Position numbers and translations under genes: made by a program. Below the pieces are notes generated by a model that worked only from the letters and a program-made list of their open reading frames with translations, made no database searches and was not told where the DNA came from. Positions 12,801 to 26,162 of a stretch of 64,000 nt of DNA are shown piece by piece. The stretch comes from Escallonia rubra (taxonomy: Eukaryota; Streptophyta; Magnoliopsida; Escalloniales; Escalloniaceae), in NCBI GenBank assembly GCA_033065855.1, contig JAVXUO010002228.1, positions 186,001-250,000 on the forward strand. Direction: 5' to 3'. Numbering within the stretch: position 1 is the first letter of the stretch; each line of letters begins with the position of its first letter.

Positions 12801-15800
12801 GGAGGAGAAGAAAGTAGTCCAGGAGAGAAAAATGGGTTAGTGGAGTGTTAAATGTGGAGAGAAATGAATAAAAAGTGTAAGAAAGTGGGCCTGGAGAAAG
12901 AAAATGAGTTGATGGAGATTTAAATGTGGAGAGAGAAATAGAATAAGAAAAGTTTAAAAAGGTTAAATATGTAAAAGTATCTACGGAATCTTTCTTAATT
13001 TGGAAATGAGCAATTTTTGTGGGACGGTCCAAAAAAAAACTTGATCAAATTATGTGGGACGGAGGGAGTAATATATCTGAGGAAATTCAGATTTTGGGCC
13101 GTTGTTGCAGAGGACATCAAAGTTCAATAACGTCTTCTTTTTTTGCCTCAATAGATGCATATTTGTGGCACAAGTGAGGTTACTTTTTGTTACCACCAAG
13201 GGACGTGGCAAGAGTGAAGAGGCATAGCATCATCGATAACCATCTCCTTAACATAGGCAACATAATTTTCATTGGAATGTACGTGATTGCCACAAAATGG
13301 TGCTCAGTTGCTGCTCAACTTCTACAACTAATTCGTAGCAGATAACTCAGATTCAATAATAGTGAAACTGCCACGATTGATATGAAGGAGCAAAGCTCGT
13401 CTGTGATAGGGATTGGGCCTCAAAATGTCGTAACTTATTTCTCTGTCGGTACTCTTTAGTCTGAAAAAATCTTCCTCGTTAATAGTACTCATTACTAACT
13501 GTGGTTACATGCTTTTTAGCTCACAGATCATGCCTAAAACCTCGTAGATAGCATGGGTGCCACCAATTACTTGGACGACATCAACAACTGTAGTATTTTA
13601 AGGCACCCTTTCTTTTAATTTATAAACTGATTTAGTAGTCACATTAAGTAGGGGAGATGGCAAATCATGATATTGATGACCAACTTCTCACACTTAAATC
13701 ATCTTGATTTAGCTGTGTACTCATTATCTTCTTGAGAGGAGAAAGTAGGTGTTGGACCTTTTGACTTATTATAAACAGGAGAACTTATTTGACTTGATCA
13801 TTTCAATACTTGCTGTAATTCTACTGAAGCTTTCATGTAATTATTCGTTCTTTGACGGTTGTCTATCTGGTATACAACTTTCACTGCCCAAGTGACAGTG
13901 CTAGCCACAAGGTTTTCTCCCAGTCATTATGTTGCATTTGGAACACTTTTTTGTCCCACGGTCCTGTTAAGGGGGAGAATTATGGGGTATGAGCCCTTAC
14001 GGAGTATGGGTATGACCTGCAGATGATTTATGAGCTTGGTTTTCAGGATCGCTTTTGATTGGATCACTTTTAGCGATGAATTTATATATGCACCATTTCT
14101 TTGCCTTATTCCGCTCAAATTTGAAACTTGCATGTGTACTAATTTCATTGGATGATGGCACATTTGGGGACGGTGATTTTTGCGTCGGGTGGTTATAACC
14201 CAGAACCCAATACTGCTTATAACCTGAACGCTAATTTAATACTAGGCATCGTAGTTTTGAGGCAATTAGCTACATGATGTTCAGGTGCTAAAAATCTTGC
14301 AAAGAACTTTTATAATCATATAATCAAGCAATGGATTTGCATTAACAACCATAAGATCTAGCATTGTTGAATGTATATATATCACGTTGGGGACACTTAG
14401 TGTTGGGACAATGAAAAGCCAATCATATGTATTGAAAAAATACTAGTAAAAAATTTGGTATGGGGTGTTATGGTTCATCATAAAATATTTTTGTGGGGCA
14501 CTCTAACCGCGTACATGGACCAACAAAAGAATGGTACAAGACATAAAACTTTATAGATTTTTTTTTATAATGGCCTAATTGTGGAGGACATAAAATTAAA
14601 CAATAACTTAAAATAGGTGTTAGATTTTCTATTTTATGAAAATACTAACACTTGGTATTTGCTATACGTTGTACCCACGTTAGGTTCCTTTGGTGCATTA
14701 TCCTAAAAGTAGTTTCTGTTTTTGGATTGGCTTCGCTGTAAGTAATCAATGAAAGTCCTGATTGGTGCAGAGCATTGTTTATTTCCTTTTGACGCTTGGG
14801 CTTGAACTCTTGCCTCTCCACAAATTAAATGCATTCCTAGCTGAGGGATGTTGGAGAAGTTCGAAGAGACTCTTCCATACAGCTTCTGATAGTTATTCAG
14901 AACCTCTTCTAGAAACTTACAAACAGAATGTGACTGTTGACCTTGACGAAGATATAGATGTTCAAACAGAAAGAAGTAGGGTGCTTTCAGGTTCCATTGA
15001 TAATGCAATCATCTACCTGCGTAATCTTCGGAAGGTACTTCTACTTTAGGTTTGCATCTCGCTTTCTTAGTTAGCAAATAAGCATCTGTTCTTTTTGTAA
15101 AACAATATGTCTCCCATTTCAGGTCTATCCTGGAGGCAAGAACCATGCCAAAAAAGTTGCAGTTGATTCATTGACTTTCTCAGTTCAAGAAGGCGAATGC
15201 TTTGGCTTTCTAGGAACAAATGGGGCAGGGAAGACTACAACTCTATCAATGCTATCAGGTACTAACAGCTCAACTTTAACCTTCTTCAGATCTTGCAATA
15301 TGCAACATAATTGATATTCTCAAATTTATTGAAGGAAACTACCATCTCATAATCGAACCACTGATCAAACCTTAGGAATGGCAGGGCCAGTGTTTTAACC
15401 GTAGAAATGATTGGGGCCAAGGATCGGTGGTTTAACCGCTGGGCCCACCTGGTTGAACCATGATGTCACAAACTCATAGTTATACAGTTCAATTAATTAA
15501 TTTCTAACTATTAGATCTCTTTTCCTAATTAATTGACAAATGTACTTTGCAATTAGTTCAAAATATTCTTATTGTTTTGCATTTTATTATGATCTACAAC
15601 GCAAACTTGAAAACTCGTATTCTTGGAACCCTTAGTGGGTGTAGCATTTAACCAGTTTTACTGGGTGAATCGCCCTGTCAAGATCAGATACTTTTGTTAA
15701 ACTTCTGTGTAATATAACTTCATCTTCATGGAGTTTACATCACCATTTATGAGGGTGTATCATTGCATTTCTATGTGCTCCATTGGACTGCTTTTTCCAA

Positions 15801-18800
15801 CCTGAAGTTTTTTATTCCGCAGAAAGCGTAGAGCCAAATCAACGTCATCATCATAGAAGTATAAAGTTTGTCATGAACAACGTTGATAAAGTTGCAGTAA
15901 ATTTACAAATGTGTAAATGCTAAGGGTGGCAGTCATAACCCAAACCCATTTACCCACCCAAATCCGCCTACTTAAAAGTCACCCAAACACCCATAGAATA
16001 ATCGGGTCTAAATGTGTCGGTGGTTTCAGTCTTCGATGAAGGAAAATTTTGTAATGTGAATGGTTTATAATTAGGTAAATGGTTGCTGAAACCAACTCAT
16101 TTAAGAGCGAACCATTTAACCCATAACTAAATGGGCTAAAATGGGTTGGTGATCCAATTGTACTCAACCCAATTAGTTAACACCCAAACCCATCCACCCA
16201 CCCATTTGCCATGCCTTTTAAATTCTAATATGCACTGTACGTATCTGATTTTTACTAATCTGGTTATAAGATAAAATTGTTAGTGGAAGATGTTAGTTCT
16301 ATCGTTTTGTTGAATTTTTGACGCAGGAGAAGAGTGCCCAAGTGGTGGGAGTGCATTTGTATTTGGGAAGGATATATGTCTGAACTCCAAGGCTGCTCGT
16401 CAGCATGTATGCAGCAGCACTTTTTTCCGTGTCTTTATTTGACAACTCCAGTATACTTGTTAGAAGAGATTGTATCTTGTTCTCAGATAACTAGTAATAT
16501 GTCGTTGTTTACGTTTCAGATTGGATACTGCCCTCAATTTGATGCTCTGCTAGAGTTTGTGACAGTCAAAGAACATCTTGAGCTCTATGCAAGAATAAAA
16601 GGAGTTCCAGATCACAAGCTAGAAGATGTACGTCTTTTTTGAATGATCAGTTTACTATTTTTCTACTCACAGTCGGGATATGAGGGGTCATTTTGTGGTT
16701 AGTGGGAAGTCCAGTTGAATTAGAAGCAGCCACTTTATGCAAGATATGACTTATGAGTCAAGTCTGTTCTCAGACCATGCCTCCAGTACCCCGGATTTGA
16801 TCCCAAAGAACACTGGTCAATGGATTCTTATCTTCTTTTGGTAGCAAACTTGTGGATTAAGAATTAGCTTGTAGTTACTTCACAAGAAATTTTCTTTGGG
16901 ATCTGATGCAATTAGGCAGTCTTGATGAGCTTCTCTTCAATCATTCTGGCGATATGTTTCCCCCCACCGTCTGTTTGTAGTCTCTCTCACTTTATACAAT
17001 TCATGTTGCAAAAGATATGATCATTGCACATGATTTTCTTATTTAATCCAAGACTGCATGTTGGCTGCATGACCAAATGCCTCAATGAGATACAGAAAAA
17101 CTGGTCTTCCAAGTTGTTTTAATTATAGTTTAAGAACCTGAAAGAGGGTTAACACTCGTGACCATACTTGGCAGGTGGTAATGGAAAAATTGCTGGAGTT
17201 TGACTTGTTGAAGCATGCTTATAAACCTTCGTTTGCTTTAAGTGGTGGAAACAAGCGCAAATTGTCTGTTGCAGTTGCAATGATCGGCAATCCCTCTATA
17301 GTCATTCTTGATGAGCCATCCACAGGTAAGACCCTATTTTACCACGTCCAAAAGTTGAACCCATTCCTCTTATTGTCAGATATTTCCCCTTTATATTCAG
17401 AGTGAAGTAATGTTCCATTGTTTCACAAGGAAGGATATGACGATCATGAGGGCCAGACCTAAAGCGATGCTTAACACCTTTTCCTTTGTGTCAATTGACT
17501 AGTAAAGATTAAGCTAGCTAGGCTGAACGCTAATTACCAATAGTTAGGAAACCAAACACATTTTTTCAAAAGATCAATTATGGCATTCCAAAGGCAATTT
17601 GTTATACGTGGAGGTAGGCGGGTAGCCCTCCCACCAATGATCACTTCCCCCAATCTGACTGAGGGGATTTAGCCAAGATATCTAGTAAGAACGCACTTGC
17701 AATTTTCTTGCACATGAAAAGCAACTTAAGTAGCTCATTACCTCTTTCACCTCATTGATGATGGCATATAATGTGTTAAAATGCAGATGATTCCATGGTT
17801 ACTGTTGTTAAATGCTCATTTTACATGCATTATTTGTTCTGTCACATGTGACCCCTGCTTTGCTTGTTTCAGGAATGGTTACTTCACCTTTACTTCAAAA
17901 TTCTCAATCTTGTTTACCACCTTGTTGCCCAAGTCAATCATCCTTCGCATCTATTCATAGCTCAATTCCGCGCCAAAATCACCATTTCTTCATCGTCACA
18001 CCTTTAAGTTTCTAGCCTTGCTGAGATTGTTGCAATGGTGACCGTGGGTTCACTGCCGTATCTGTCACCATCCACCCCTGCCCCTTTAAATCTCTCCCAT
18101 CTCATTACCATTTCTTTTAACTTCTGGTGCCTTAAATGGCTTTTTTGTGTAAGTGCAGTGGCTCCTGCCATAACTATAGGTGTCACTTCTCAGGCATAAT
18201 TGTCTACTCAGTTTGCCTGGATAAATATAAGTAATGCCACCACTGCCAGCTACCATCTGTTGCACAGTCACCTAGGAAGCACCGACACCTCTTATAGGAC
18301 GAGGTATGGTATCCGACACTTACCGACACCTCGACACCTCACCGACACCTCCGGACACATGTCCGACACCTCTCAGCGGTGTCCGAATTTATTTTTTATT
18401 TTTTTAATTACCGGACACCGTGTCGGACACCTCTTGAAGAATTGTCGGACACCTTGTGAAGAAGTGTCCACTTGTATGGGGCCAAAATACAATATTTCAA
18501 ATTTATTTGAGGGATAAATCTGGGGTTTTTTAGAAATGAACTTTTAGGCCAAACCTTAATTAGATCGACCCAACAAAAGGTACCTTCTTCTTTCTCTCAT
18601 CTCTGTCTTTTCCTTGTTTTTGTTGCCTAAAGTATCCAAGTTTGTCAGTCTAGAGTAAGATAGGTCAACATCTCCGACCTTATGTACGGACCATGTGACT
18701 ATATAAAACCTCTCCATCATGCCTTTGGATTCATGTTTTTTTTCCTTCTCTTGTTATTGTTGAGACTCTAATCTTGGTACTGTTGAGACATTCAACTGTT

Positions 18801-20792
18801 TTCTTGTTGCCGACCTTTTTTCTTGTTACCGTTGAGACTATTTCATGTTACTTGCTTTCTTTCTCATCCATTTTGAACGAAATTTAGTTGCTCCAATTGA
18901 GATGTGTGTGTGTGTGCATATATATATTAAAAAAATTCAGCGGTGTCCGGTGTCCCGGTCGGTGTCGGTGTCGGACACGGTGTCCGTGCCCGTGCTACCT
19001 AGACAGTCACAGTTCATCTCAGCCATCCATAATTCTCAACATTGTTTTGGAAATTCTTTGATGACTTAAGTAATTTCTGGCACTTTTTTCTTGTGTTAGC
19101 TTTTTGTGTGTTTCAAGTACAAAGTTTTGTTTTGAATCCTTTGTTTAATCAGTTTATACCTAAATGTACATAAAATTATATAGGAGTTATTTTTCAGTTC
19201 CAAAGAGGCTATTAGCGCCTCCTAATCCACAGGACCTCCAGCTAAGCATGGTCCCATAGTAGACTAAATTGTAATTCAGCTGTGCTAAGTATTTTTAGAA
19301 GGTTTTCTTATGTAGAATTCCGTCGCAAATAGAATACCTCGGTTAATCTAAAGAGTGAAAGTTGAGTGCTTTTTACCGAATGTTTATACGGACTGTCCTC
19401 TAATTTTCTGTGTAAAACTCAAGATCATTTTTTTGTATGCCTATGTCATAGGTATGGATCCAATTGCGAAACGATTCATGTGGGAAGTTATCTCACGCCT
19501 ATCAACTAGACGAGGAAAGACAGCAGTTATTTTAACTACACACAGCATGAATGAAGCTCAAGCACTGTGCACTCGAATTGGAATAATGGTAGCGATTCAG
19601 AAAATTTACTTTGGTCTTGCAGGCTTGAAATCCTTCTTAAATCACAGACCAAACCATTGTTCATTGTCATTTTCATGTATTTTGAAGGTTGCTGGCCGGC
19701 TAAGATGCATTGGAAGCCCCCAACACCTGAAATCACGATTTGGGAATCATCTTGAGTTGGAGGTAAGTCACGAATCAATTACTACCATCTTCATGATTAC
19801 GCACGTTCAAATATATAAAACCCTTTCTCCCTGTTCTTAGGTTAAACCAACTGAAGTTAGCTCGGCAGACTTGAAAAGTCTATGCCGAAGCATTCAAGAA
19901 AGGCTCTTTGATACTCGTTTGCATCCGACGGGCATAGCGAGTGACATTGAAGTTTGCCTTGGTGGTATTGACTCCGCAATATGTGAGAATACATCCGTGG
20001 CAGAAATTAGCTTATCACAGGAGATGATGGTTGTAATTGGACGCTGGCTTGGAAATGAGGAAAGGATAAGGACACTTATATCCGCGTCATATTCTTCTGA
20101 TGGTGTTCTTGTTGAGCAGCTATCAGAGCAGTTGGCTCGCGATGGTATGTGTCTAAGCATGCAGTACATTTCTAGTATTTGCGGGCGTTCTTTCATTAAG
20201 TTTACTTTGGAATATGTCTAAGATTGCATTAGGAATCACTTATTCTCTGCATTTCCTAGTTCAAACCACGGTTCCCTACTGTCCCATTCATGCTGAACGT
20301 ATCAACAAGAATTTTAGTTAATTTTTTCCTAGTAAAATATTGGGGATGTCAGTTTCCTGGGTTAGGTTTGAATTTTGGAATGTCATAACATAATGCTCAT
20401 TCAAGATATTGTAGTTATACAGTTTTGTCTTAACTAAGTTTTATGGCGGTAACACGCTACAATGAAAGAGGGATGCAAAATGTAGGGACCCAGACATGTA
20501 ATGCGACTTGGTTTTGATGTTGGATCTTAGCAAAAAAAGCGCTACAGCCATGTTTATATTTTAGGTTAATTTGGGGTTTTATATTCTTGGGGTATTTTTG
20601 ATTGTTTAGTCTCCATGATTAGCCAGACGGGGTGATTGATTATATCAATTGAGGATGTTTTCTCACTGTCTCCTTGTTCCTAATTTACGGGGGTTTATGT
20701 TTCTCCATACGTTGTGGACACGTCTCTCCCTCTCCCTCTCTCTCTCTCCCCCTCTCTCCCTCCCTCCCTCTCCCCCTCTCTCCCTCCCTCTT

Positions 20793-20828
<36 letters not shown>

Positions 20829-22894
20829 TCTCTCTCCCCCCCCCTCTCTCTCTCTCTCTCCCTTCCTTCTTGCTGCTAGCGTTGATCTGGTTCTCCTTTT
20901 GACTATGTAAGCTCTCTCTCTCTCTCTCCCTCCCCTTCCTTCCTTCTTGCTGCTAGCGTTGATCTGGTTCTCCTTTTGACTATGTAAGCAAATAGACAAT
21001 TGCATGGGAAGAAGATGGAATTTGACGGACCAAATATGCATCTTCTTAAAGAATACAAGTCGCATGTTATAAATAGCTAGCATGACCAAAGACTTGATGT
21101 GCCTGTCGTTACTTTGCTCATTCTCTCTGATCTTTATGCATGACGGTTTCTTATAGAAGTTCAGATTGAGGAGAGGAGGCGGCGAGGCACTATCGCATTC
21201 CTAGCTAAGTTAAATGTGTAAGAATCAAGAGCATTTGTAAATGATACAGTTCGTTCTTTTTCCGCTGAGGAAGTGGGAGAGGGAGTATGACCTGTCTTTG
21301 GTAGCGGTCCTGCTGACCAGGTTTAATCATGGCCTCAAAAAGAGAGAAAAGATAAAATAAAAAAAAAGAGGTCAACAATAGATATCAGTTTATCTGCTTT
21401 TGGTTTTTATTCGTTTCGTAAAAGGGGTTGGTTTATAATGGGGAATGGGACTTTCCGACTTTGCTTACTGTCTAACTCTTGCTCTTTTGTGCTTTTTAGT
21501 TTTATTTTGTGGAAAAAGGAAATCTGAAATTGAAAGCAGTATCTTCCTTTGCTTGTGTATTGTAATGGGGTTGAGTGGTCTGTGAACCTGTAATGGGAAT
21601 GAACTTTGGCATTCCTTCTTCACTGTGTTTTTGGTTCTCAAATGTCAATATTATCGAGTATTGACTTATTCTAGTCTGTCTTCTTATGCATCACTTGTTA
21701 TTCACTCTCAGTAAATAATATACTCACTTTTGGGTTGAATGTATAGGTGGTATCCCAGTACCAATATTTTCTGAGTGGTGGTTAGCCAAAGAGAAGTTCT
21801 CTGCTATAGATTCATTTGTTCTAGCTTCATTTCCTGGCTCAACATTTCAAGGTTGCAATGGGTTGAGCATTAAATATCAGGTTAAGCCAATCTCCAGATT
21901 TATTTGCCTGCCCCTTGCTTTCATGCCGTTCCCTATTACAATTTCTTGGACATGGTAATTCTGTCGTCACTGATGTTCCATCTAACAGATAAGATCGCAG
22001 AGACAAAACAAATAGAAGACAGTTTTGTCTTTCCAGGAAAAGTTATTTGTCATTTCATGAGTCCACGTCACCTTAATTTGTGAACATTCAATGGAGCTTA
22101 TTATGAAGTTGATCCGTGCTTTGATTTCACAATTGCCGATATTAAATGTGTAATCTTTTTTCCGGTCAATTATATACCACTATGGGTTTTCTTGCCACTT
22201 TTTTGGGGGAAGTGGTACTTGAGCTCCACTTTTAGTCATTTGACCTTCACTGTGGTCACTGAATAGGTGTCTCTATGTAGTCACCATAGAGACAAAAGTG
22301 GAGCGCAAATATCAATTTCCGTCTTTGTACTCATCTAATCCTTAATTTGAATAATTACGTCATCGTCCTTTTAAGTACTTATCAACTGGTTCAAGATTTT
22401 AAAATGGGGTTGAGGAATAATTATCACGCTGGACTAGGAAAATACTTTGTAAAATCATAGTTTGCAATGTTAGCATGTTTTTTGTCCTGAGGAAATCTTT
22501 AGTATTCTATTACAGTTTAAATTTAGCATCCTTTAGACAGTGATATAAATAACCGGGTCTTGCAAGCGCGTCCGAGCTTATGCGGGCATGCTTTAACCTC
22601 TTTTTGGAGCACTCCCTATTGTTTTGGCTCTTATATCTCGATTGTGTCAATCTCAAACATTTTTTCAGCTGCCATATGGAGAAGACCTCTCACTTGCTGA
22701 TGTTTTTGGGCACATAGAAGGAAATAGGTGAAGTACTTCAATTTTCACACATGCATCTGTTTCTGTTAACTTTCTACGCTAACTCGGCTTATGAATGTGT
22801 TTGAACATGCAGAGATGCCCTAGGCATAGCAGAGTACAGCATTAGCCAATCAACACTGGAAACGATTTTTAATCATTTTGCCGCGAACTCGTGA
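3765..22894 (+). CDS. ABCA1: ABC transporter A family member 1, C-terminal half
   Basis: Full-size ABCA transporter of the plant AOH type; family members are large membrane ATPases, probably lipid-related, and the plant substrate is not known to me. Exons read: 3765-3975, 4514-4597, 5548-5589, 5677-5773, 7387-7514, 7596-7700, 8452-8598, 14771-15034, 15123-15258, 16327-16406, 16520-16627, 17175-17325, 19452-19588, 19688-19762, 19841-20144, 21747-21880, 22669-22727, 22813-22894 (TGA 22892-22894). Phases join without a break, giving about 780 residues, compared with about 1,880 for the Arabidopsis protein. The early exons encode the second transmembrane domain (hydrophobic runs such as [14 protein letters not shown]). 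The later ones encode the second nucleotide-binding domain: Walker [11 protein letters not shown]-loop YCPQFDAL, signature SGGNKRKLS, Walker [10 protein letters not shown] and H-loop [10 protein letters not shown]. The C-terminus reads FNHFAANS. The 5' half lies left of the window. Introns range from about 80 bp to 6.2 kb, the largest filled with mobile elements. Confidence 0.93.
9380..9998. mobile_element. TIR-type element with CGGACAC motifs, copy A
   Basis: The left end, ACACGGACTCAGTGTCGG, is matched in inverted orientation at the right end (CCTAGTCCATGTA). Inside are several GTGTCGGAC/CGTGTCGACACG motifs, a C(n) tract at about 9697-9717 and a CT microsatellite at about 9779-9804. It resembles copy B at 11542-12203. 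No target duplication was recognised. Confidence 0.4.
10390..10425 (-). mobile_element. Candidate Helitron 3' terminus
   Basis: On the minus strand there is a short GC-rich hairpin (CCCGT, loop, ACGGG), then about ten bases and CTAG, followed by T. This is the layout of a Helitron 3' end (hairpin, CTRR, host T). The element would extend to the right; its TC 5' end was not located. The motif is short, so this is tentative. Confidence 0.35.
11542..12203. mobile_element. TIR-type element with CGGACAC motifs, copy B
   Basis: It starts TTACATGGACTCAGTGTCG like copy A and has many ACACGGGGACAC/GTGTCGGAC repeats at the left. A CT tract lies in the middle (about 11911-11935) and the right end GTGTCGACACCACC...CTGCGTACATAG is partly complementary to the left end. 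No coding sequence is recognisable. It lies in the large ABCA1 intron. Confidence 0.4.
12240..12555 (+). mobile_element. Degenerate TRIM-like LTR element
   Basis: TGGTATCAGAGC at about 12311-12322 is the standard primer-binding site for initiator tRNA-Met. Sequence before it (ATACATTG ... AGAGATGGTAACTGACA) is similar to sequence after a purine-rich tract GTGAGGGGGAGGG at about 12470 (ATACATTC ... GCAGATGGTAACATAACA), suggesting two short diverged LTRs. The internal part of about 150 bp has no coding capacity. These are the marks of a TRIM; the LTR boundaries are blurred. Confidence 0.5.
12704..13068. mobile_element. Stowaway MITE (Tc1/mariner type)
   Basis: The ends CTCTCTCCGTCCCACATAA and TTATGTGGGACGGAGGGAG are inverted copies and are flanked by TA on each side (12702-12703 and 13069-13070), the Tc1/mariner target. 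The element is 365 bp, AT-rich and non-coding, and lies in the large ABCA1 intron. Confidence 0.8.
15921..16220. mobile_element. hAT-type MITE candidate
   Basis: The stretch begins AAGGGTGGCAGTCATAACC and ends GGTTTGGGTG/GGCATGGC-like in inverted orientation (CCCATTTGCCATGCCTTT). Repeated ACCCAAACCCA blocks lie just inside both ends. This is the usual look of small plant hAT elements with GGGTGGCA ends. A clean 8-bp duplication was not seen. It lies in the intron between the Walker A exon and the next. Confidence 0.45.
18272..19002. mobile_element. hAT-type element with 8-bp target duplication
   Basis: ACAGTCAC is present directly before (18264-18271) and directly after (19003-19010) the element, a perfect 8-bp duplication as expected for hAT. 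The ends CTAGGAAGCACCGACACC and the complement of GGACACGGTGTCCGTGCC...GCTACCTAG form the TIR, and both ends are crowded with CCGACACC/GGTGTCGG subterminal repeats. The 731 bp contain no transposase. It is inserted in an ABCA1 intron (17326-19451). Confidence 0.8.
20725..20990. repeat. CT microsatellite and 73-bp direct duplication
   Basis: A long imperfect (CT)n/(CCCT)n tract is followed by two copies of a block containing TTCTTGCTGCTAGCGTTGAT, starting near 20865 and 20941, each followed by GACTATGTAAGC. The second copy carries its own short CT tract upstream. It lies in the ABCA1 intron 20145-21746. The long serine/proline/leucine ORFs here are artefacts of the repeat. Confidence 0.8.
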
Positions 22895-25800
22895 GGCAAC
22901 ATCAAAGTCCCACATGAATCCATTCGCTCCTCTTGTCAGGAAAACTCCTAGGACCAGTCATCTTTCACAATCATGTAAAGGTCGAGACTCAAGCCTAACC
23001 TATACACTCCTACAATTGGCTGCATATTGCACATATCTAATTGTGTAGATCTAGCTTGATAGAAGTTCTGTGGTGGCTCCACAAGCATATTTACCCTAGG
23101 AACCCACCCACCCCCACCCCCCTCCCGTCCCTTTTTCCTTGCGTCGAAAGACTGGGGGTGGGCCTAAATGTTGTAATCTTGTCCTGTTTCAACACAACTA
23201 ACAGAGAAGCGCTTCGTCTTTTGTAGCTAAACTGAGCTGGCTAAAATTCTCTAGTGCCTCTTTAAAATGGTGGCTAATGTATGAAAACGGGTCATCCTGA
23301 TCTGGAGTGGACTGTGAATGGATTTTCAGAAATAGTGTTTAGATTCAACTAGTTATTCATTGCATGTGCATGTATGGTTGCTTGTGTTGCTCCCTGTTGA
23401 ATGAACCTCAGCGAAAGAAAAAGGAGGTGAACGCGTACAGTTCTGATGTCGGTGCAGCTACTAGGAGTGACATGACGACGCCACTCTCTTCCTCCAGTGT
23501 TCTTGGGTTCCTCCTCCTTTCATGGAAGCCATCAAGTACGTACCTAGTGCAAATCTAAATCTGGTCTTTGTTCTTCTGATCGGACATGGTGCTGGAGATC
23601 ACAAGGGAAAAAGAAGAAAACCAAATAGCAAATTGACTTTTGGGCTGATCACAAGGGAAAATGCAAATACAGTGTCGTTGCAACCCGTATCATTAACTTT
23701 GGATCGGCTTGGTACCTCTTGCTGGATGAGAGCTTTGTTAATCTCTTAATTGACTTGATTTCAAAATCACTTTTTGGTTTAAATGAGTTTTTAAATATAA
23801 ATCATGATCACAACACCATAATTTAATTAACAGAAAAGTTAAAATATTGTCGCTATTTTAATGACAAATATACATGAAGGATCGTGCAAGCAATAGAAAA
23901 TGACTTGTCAACAGTTCACCCAACTCATTTACTACCTAATTCTGTGATAATGTCTCGTGAGACGTGAAACATGCCATTTCAATAATTTTTAAGCAGGAGC
24001 TCTCGAGACGTTATTACAGGATCAATTAATGGTAGCTCGCCACCTAAAAAAGAGATTACAGCCCAAATGGTCCCTGAATTTAAGCGCTGTTACTTTTAGC
24101 AATTATGGTCCTTATAGTTTATAATGTTAGCTACATTAGTCCCTTTACCTACTTTTGTTCAAATTTACAAGGTAGTGGGCCTCATGGCTAGGGCACTTTG
24201 TACAAGCCTTTTTTTTACAACTATGGTCCCTATATTTACAACGTTAGTCGCATTAGTCATGTTGCCTAATTTAACTTATACGGGTTAGTTCTCGTTCATC
24301 TACAAGGGATACAAGCAATTTGAGGACATCGTAAATTCCCTAATGAATCGCATTTTCTAGTCTATTGATCAATAGTAGAACAAATTAATCCAACACATGA
24401 TGGACAAACAAACAACAAATTGATGAATAAGTCAGATAATTAGGGTTCAAGATAAACCCAAAAAAGCTTTAAAAAGATGACTCTTTTTAGTGTTTGCCTT
24501 TTGTGGGTGTGGCGGCGAGGCTGGTAATCGAGAACTTTCTTGTATTGTGGTTCATGTCCTTTGAAGGTCATTGAGGCGGTGTGGCCATGGAAGCTAAAGG
24601 AAAGGGCTATGCGGCTTAAAATATAATTGACCATCATCACCTAATCATCGTAATCAAGACGCTTCTTATTCTTGTCTTTTTTTCCTTGTTGGGGGTCCGC
24701 GGATGACCAAGAACAAGCAAATCAGGACAATCTTCCTTGAGGGTGTTCTGGCATGCTCATCATGAATTGAATTCAAAACTACTTTAGTTTCTTGTTGGAA
24801 ATTTCGCGATGCTTAGGTCATAGTTTGGCTTTGATATACTGTTGGTAGTTTGCATTTCTCTTGATTGGGAAGTATAAACGAGTAAATTCTTTTGTAAATC
24901 TGCAATATTGTGTAAGTTTCTTAAACAGAATTATTATGCAAGACCACCGACAATTATGTTCCTACGAACGGACTACAATTAGTAAAGATATCGCACAATT
25001 AGATCTTGTTTGTTGCAGATTGTTCTGGTCAGCTTATAACTTAAGAGCCCGTTTGAGATTGATTAAAAACTTTTTGATAAGTTTAAATTTCAATCTGAAA
25101 TTCAAAATGATTTAATCATGAAAATTTGGTGTAAAGTTAGTTGTACATCAATACTTTTCACTTGAAATTCGAATCTTTTATAATACATAATTATCATAAC
25201 TTTCCAAAATAATAAAATTATGTTACAAAAGTTTGTTACTTTTTATGCTAAATTAAAAATATAAACAATCTCACGTTATTGCTTATAGTACGATAACATC
25301 CCCAAATTACAAATAAAGTTTATCTTGAACAAAAAAAAATTTATCTAGCAGAAATCGCATCATAGATAGCATCACGAACATTAGTATGAAAAAGAGGTTA
25401 GCAGAGAAGAGATAAACTCCAGCAATTATCTAATTAATCAAGGGGTATGAGAGATCTTTATGTAAAAAATATAGGGATAGAATGGTAAATTACATGGTCA
25501 AACCTGAATTAAAAACATAAACAATCTCACGTTGTTACTTTTTTCAATTCATCCCAATTCGAAATTTAGATGATTTTCGATTCTATGTTAGATTCTCTTT
25601 CATTTGAGATACATAAGAATTTATCTAGGTACTTTTTGGGTCATCAAAATACGTGACTAATTCAATTCTATGTACACACACCAATAAGTAAAAGCTCGTT
25701 GGTGTATTTTTGTAGTTTCAAAATTAAGAAATCTGATCCTATAATTTGTACCGACAAACACTACATGCTAACTTAAGTATACATCGGATTTAGAAATTGT

Positions 25801-26162
25801 ACGAGGCAGCGCTCAAAGAAGTTATCGTTTCGTTTATCACTTTATTCATCATAGTATTTACTAGTATGCTCGTAATACATGTTTAAAGAAAAAAAACGTG
25901 TCAAAAGTATTGGAGTAATATGACCGAGGAATAATTAGCCTACATCGCTTTTGGGTGTGTGAAAACTGAAATGTAATAGGAAAGATTTTGGTTAATAGCA
26001 TACAGCTCCCTCATATATTAGGATCATGCAACCAGCAGCCAAGTGCTACCTACGTAATAATGCTGTCAGGTATGACTCTATGTAGGTAACTTCCTAGTAT
26101 TTGGCAATGAACCGTCTCCAAAGTAATACTTACTGCTTGGCTGTCACAGTAGCATCCATACC
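22895..26162. other. ABCA1 3' flank and intergenic DNA
   Basis: The first few hundred bases after the TGA are presumably the ABCA1 3' UTR. A stretch near 24055-24290 has the recurrent phrases ATGGTCCCT and TTAGTCCCTTT typical of dispersed plant repeats but has no clear ends. Short ORFs here show no family resemblance to me. The rest is AT-rich with nothing recognised. Confidence 0.5.

Noticed and set aside
20649..21089. Ser/Leu/Pro and Arg/Glu-rich ORFs
   Set aside because: Artefacts of the CT microsatellite in an ABCA1 intron.
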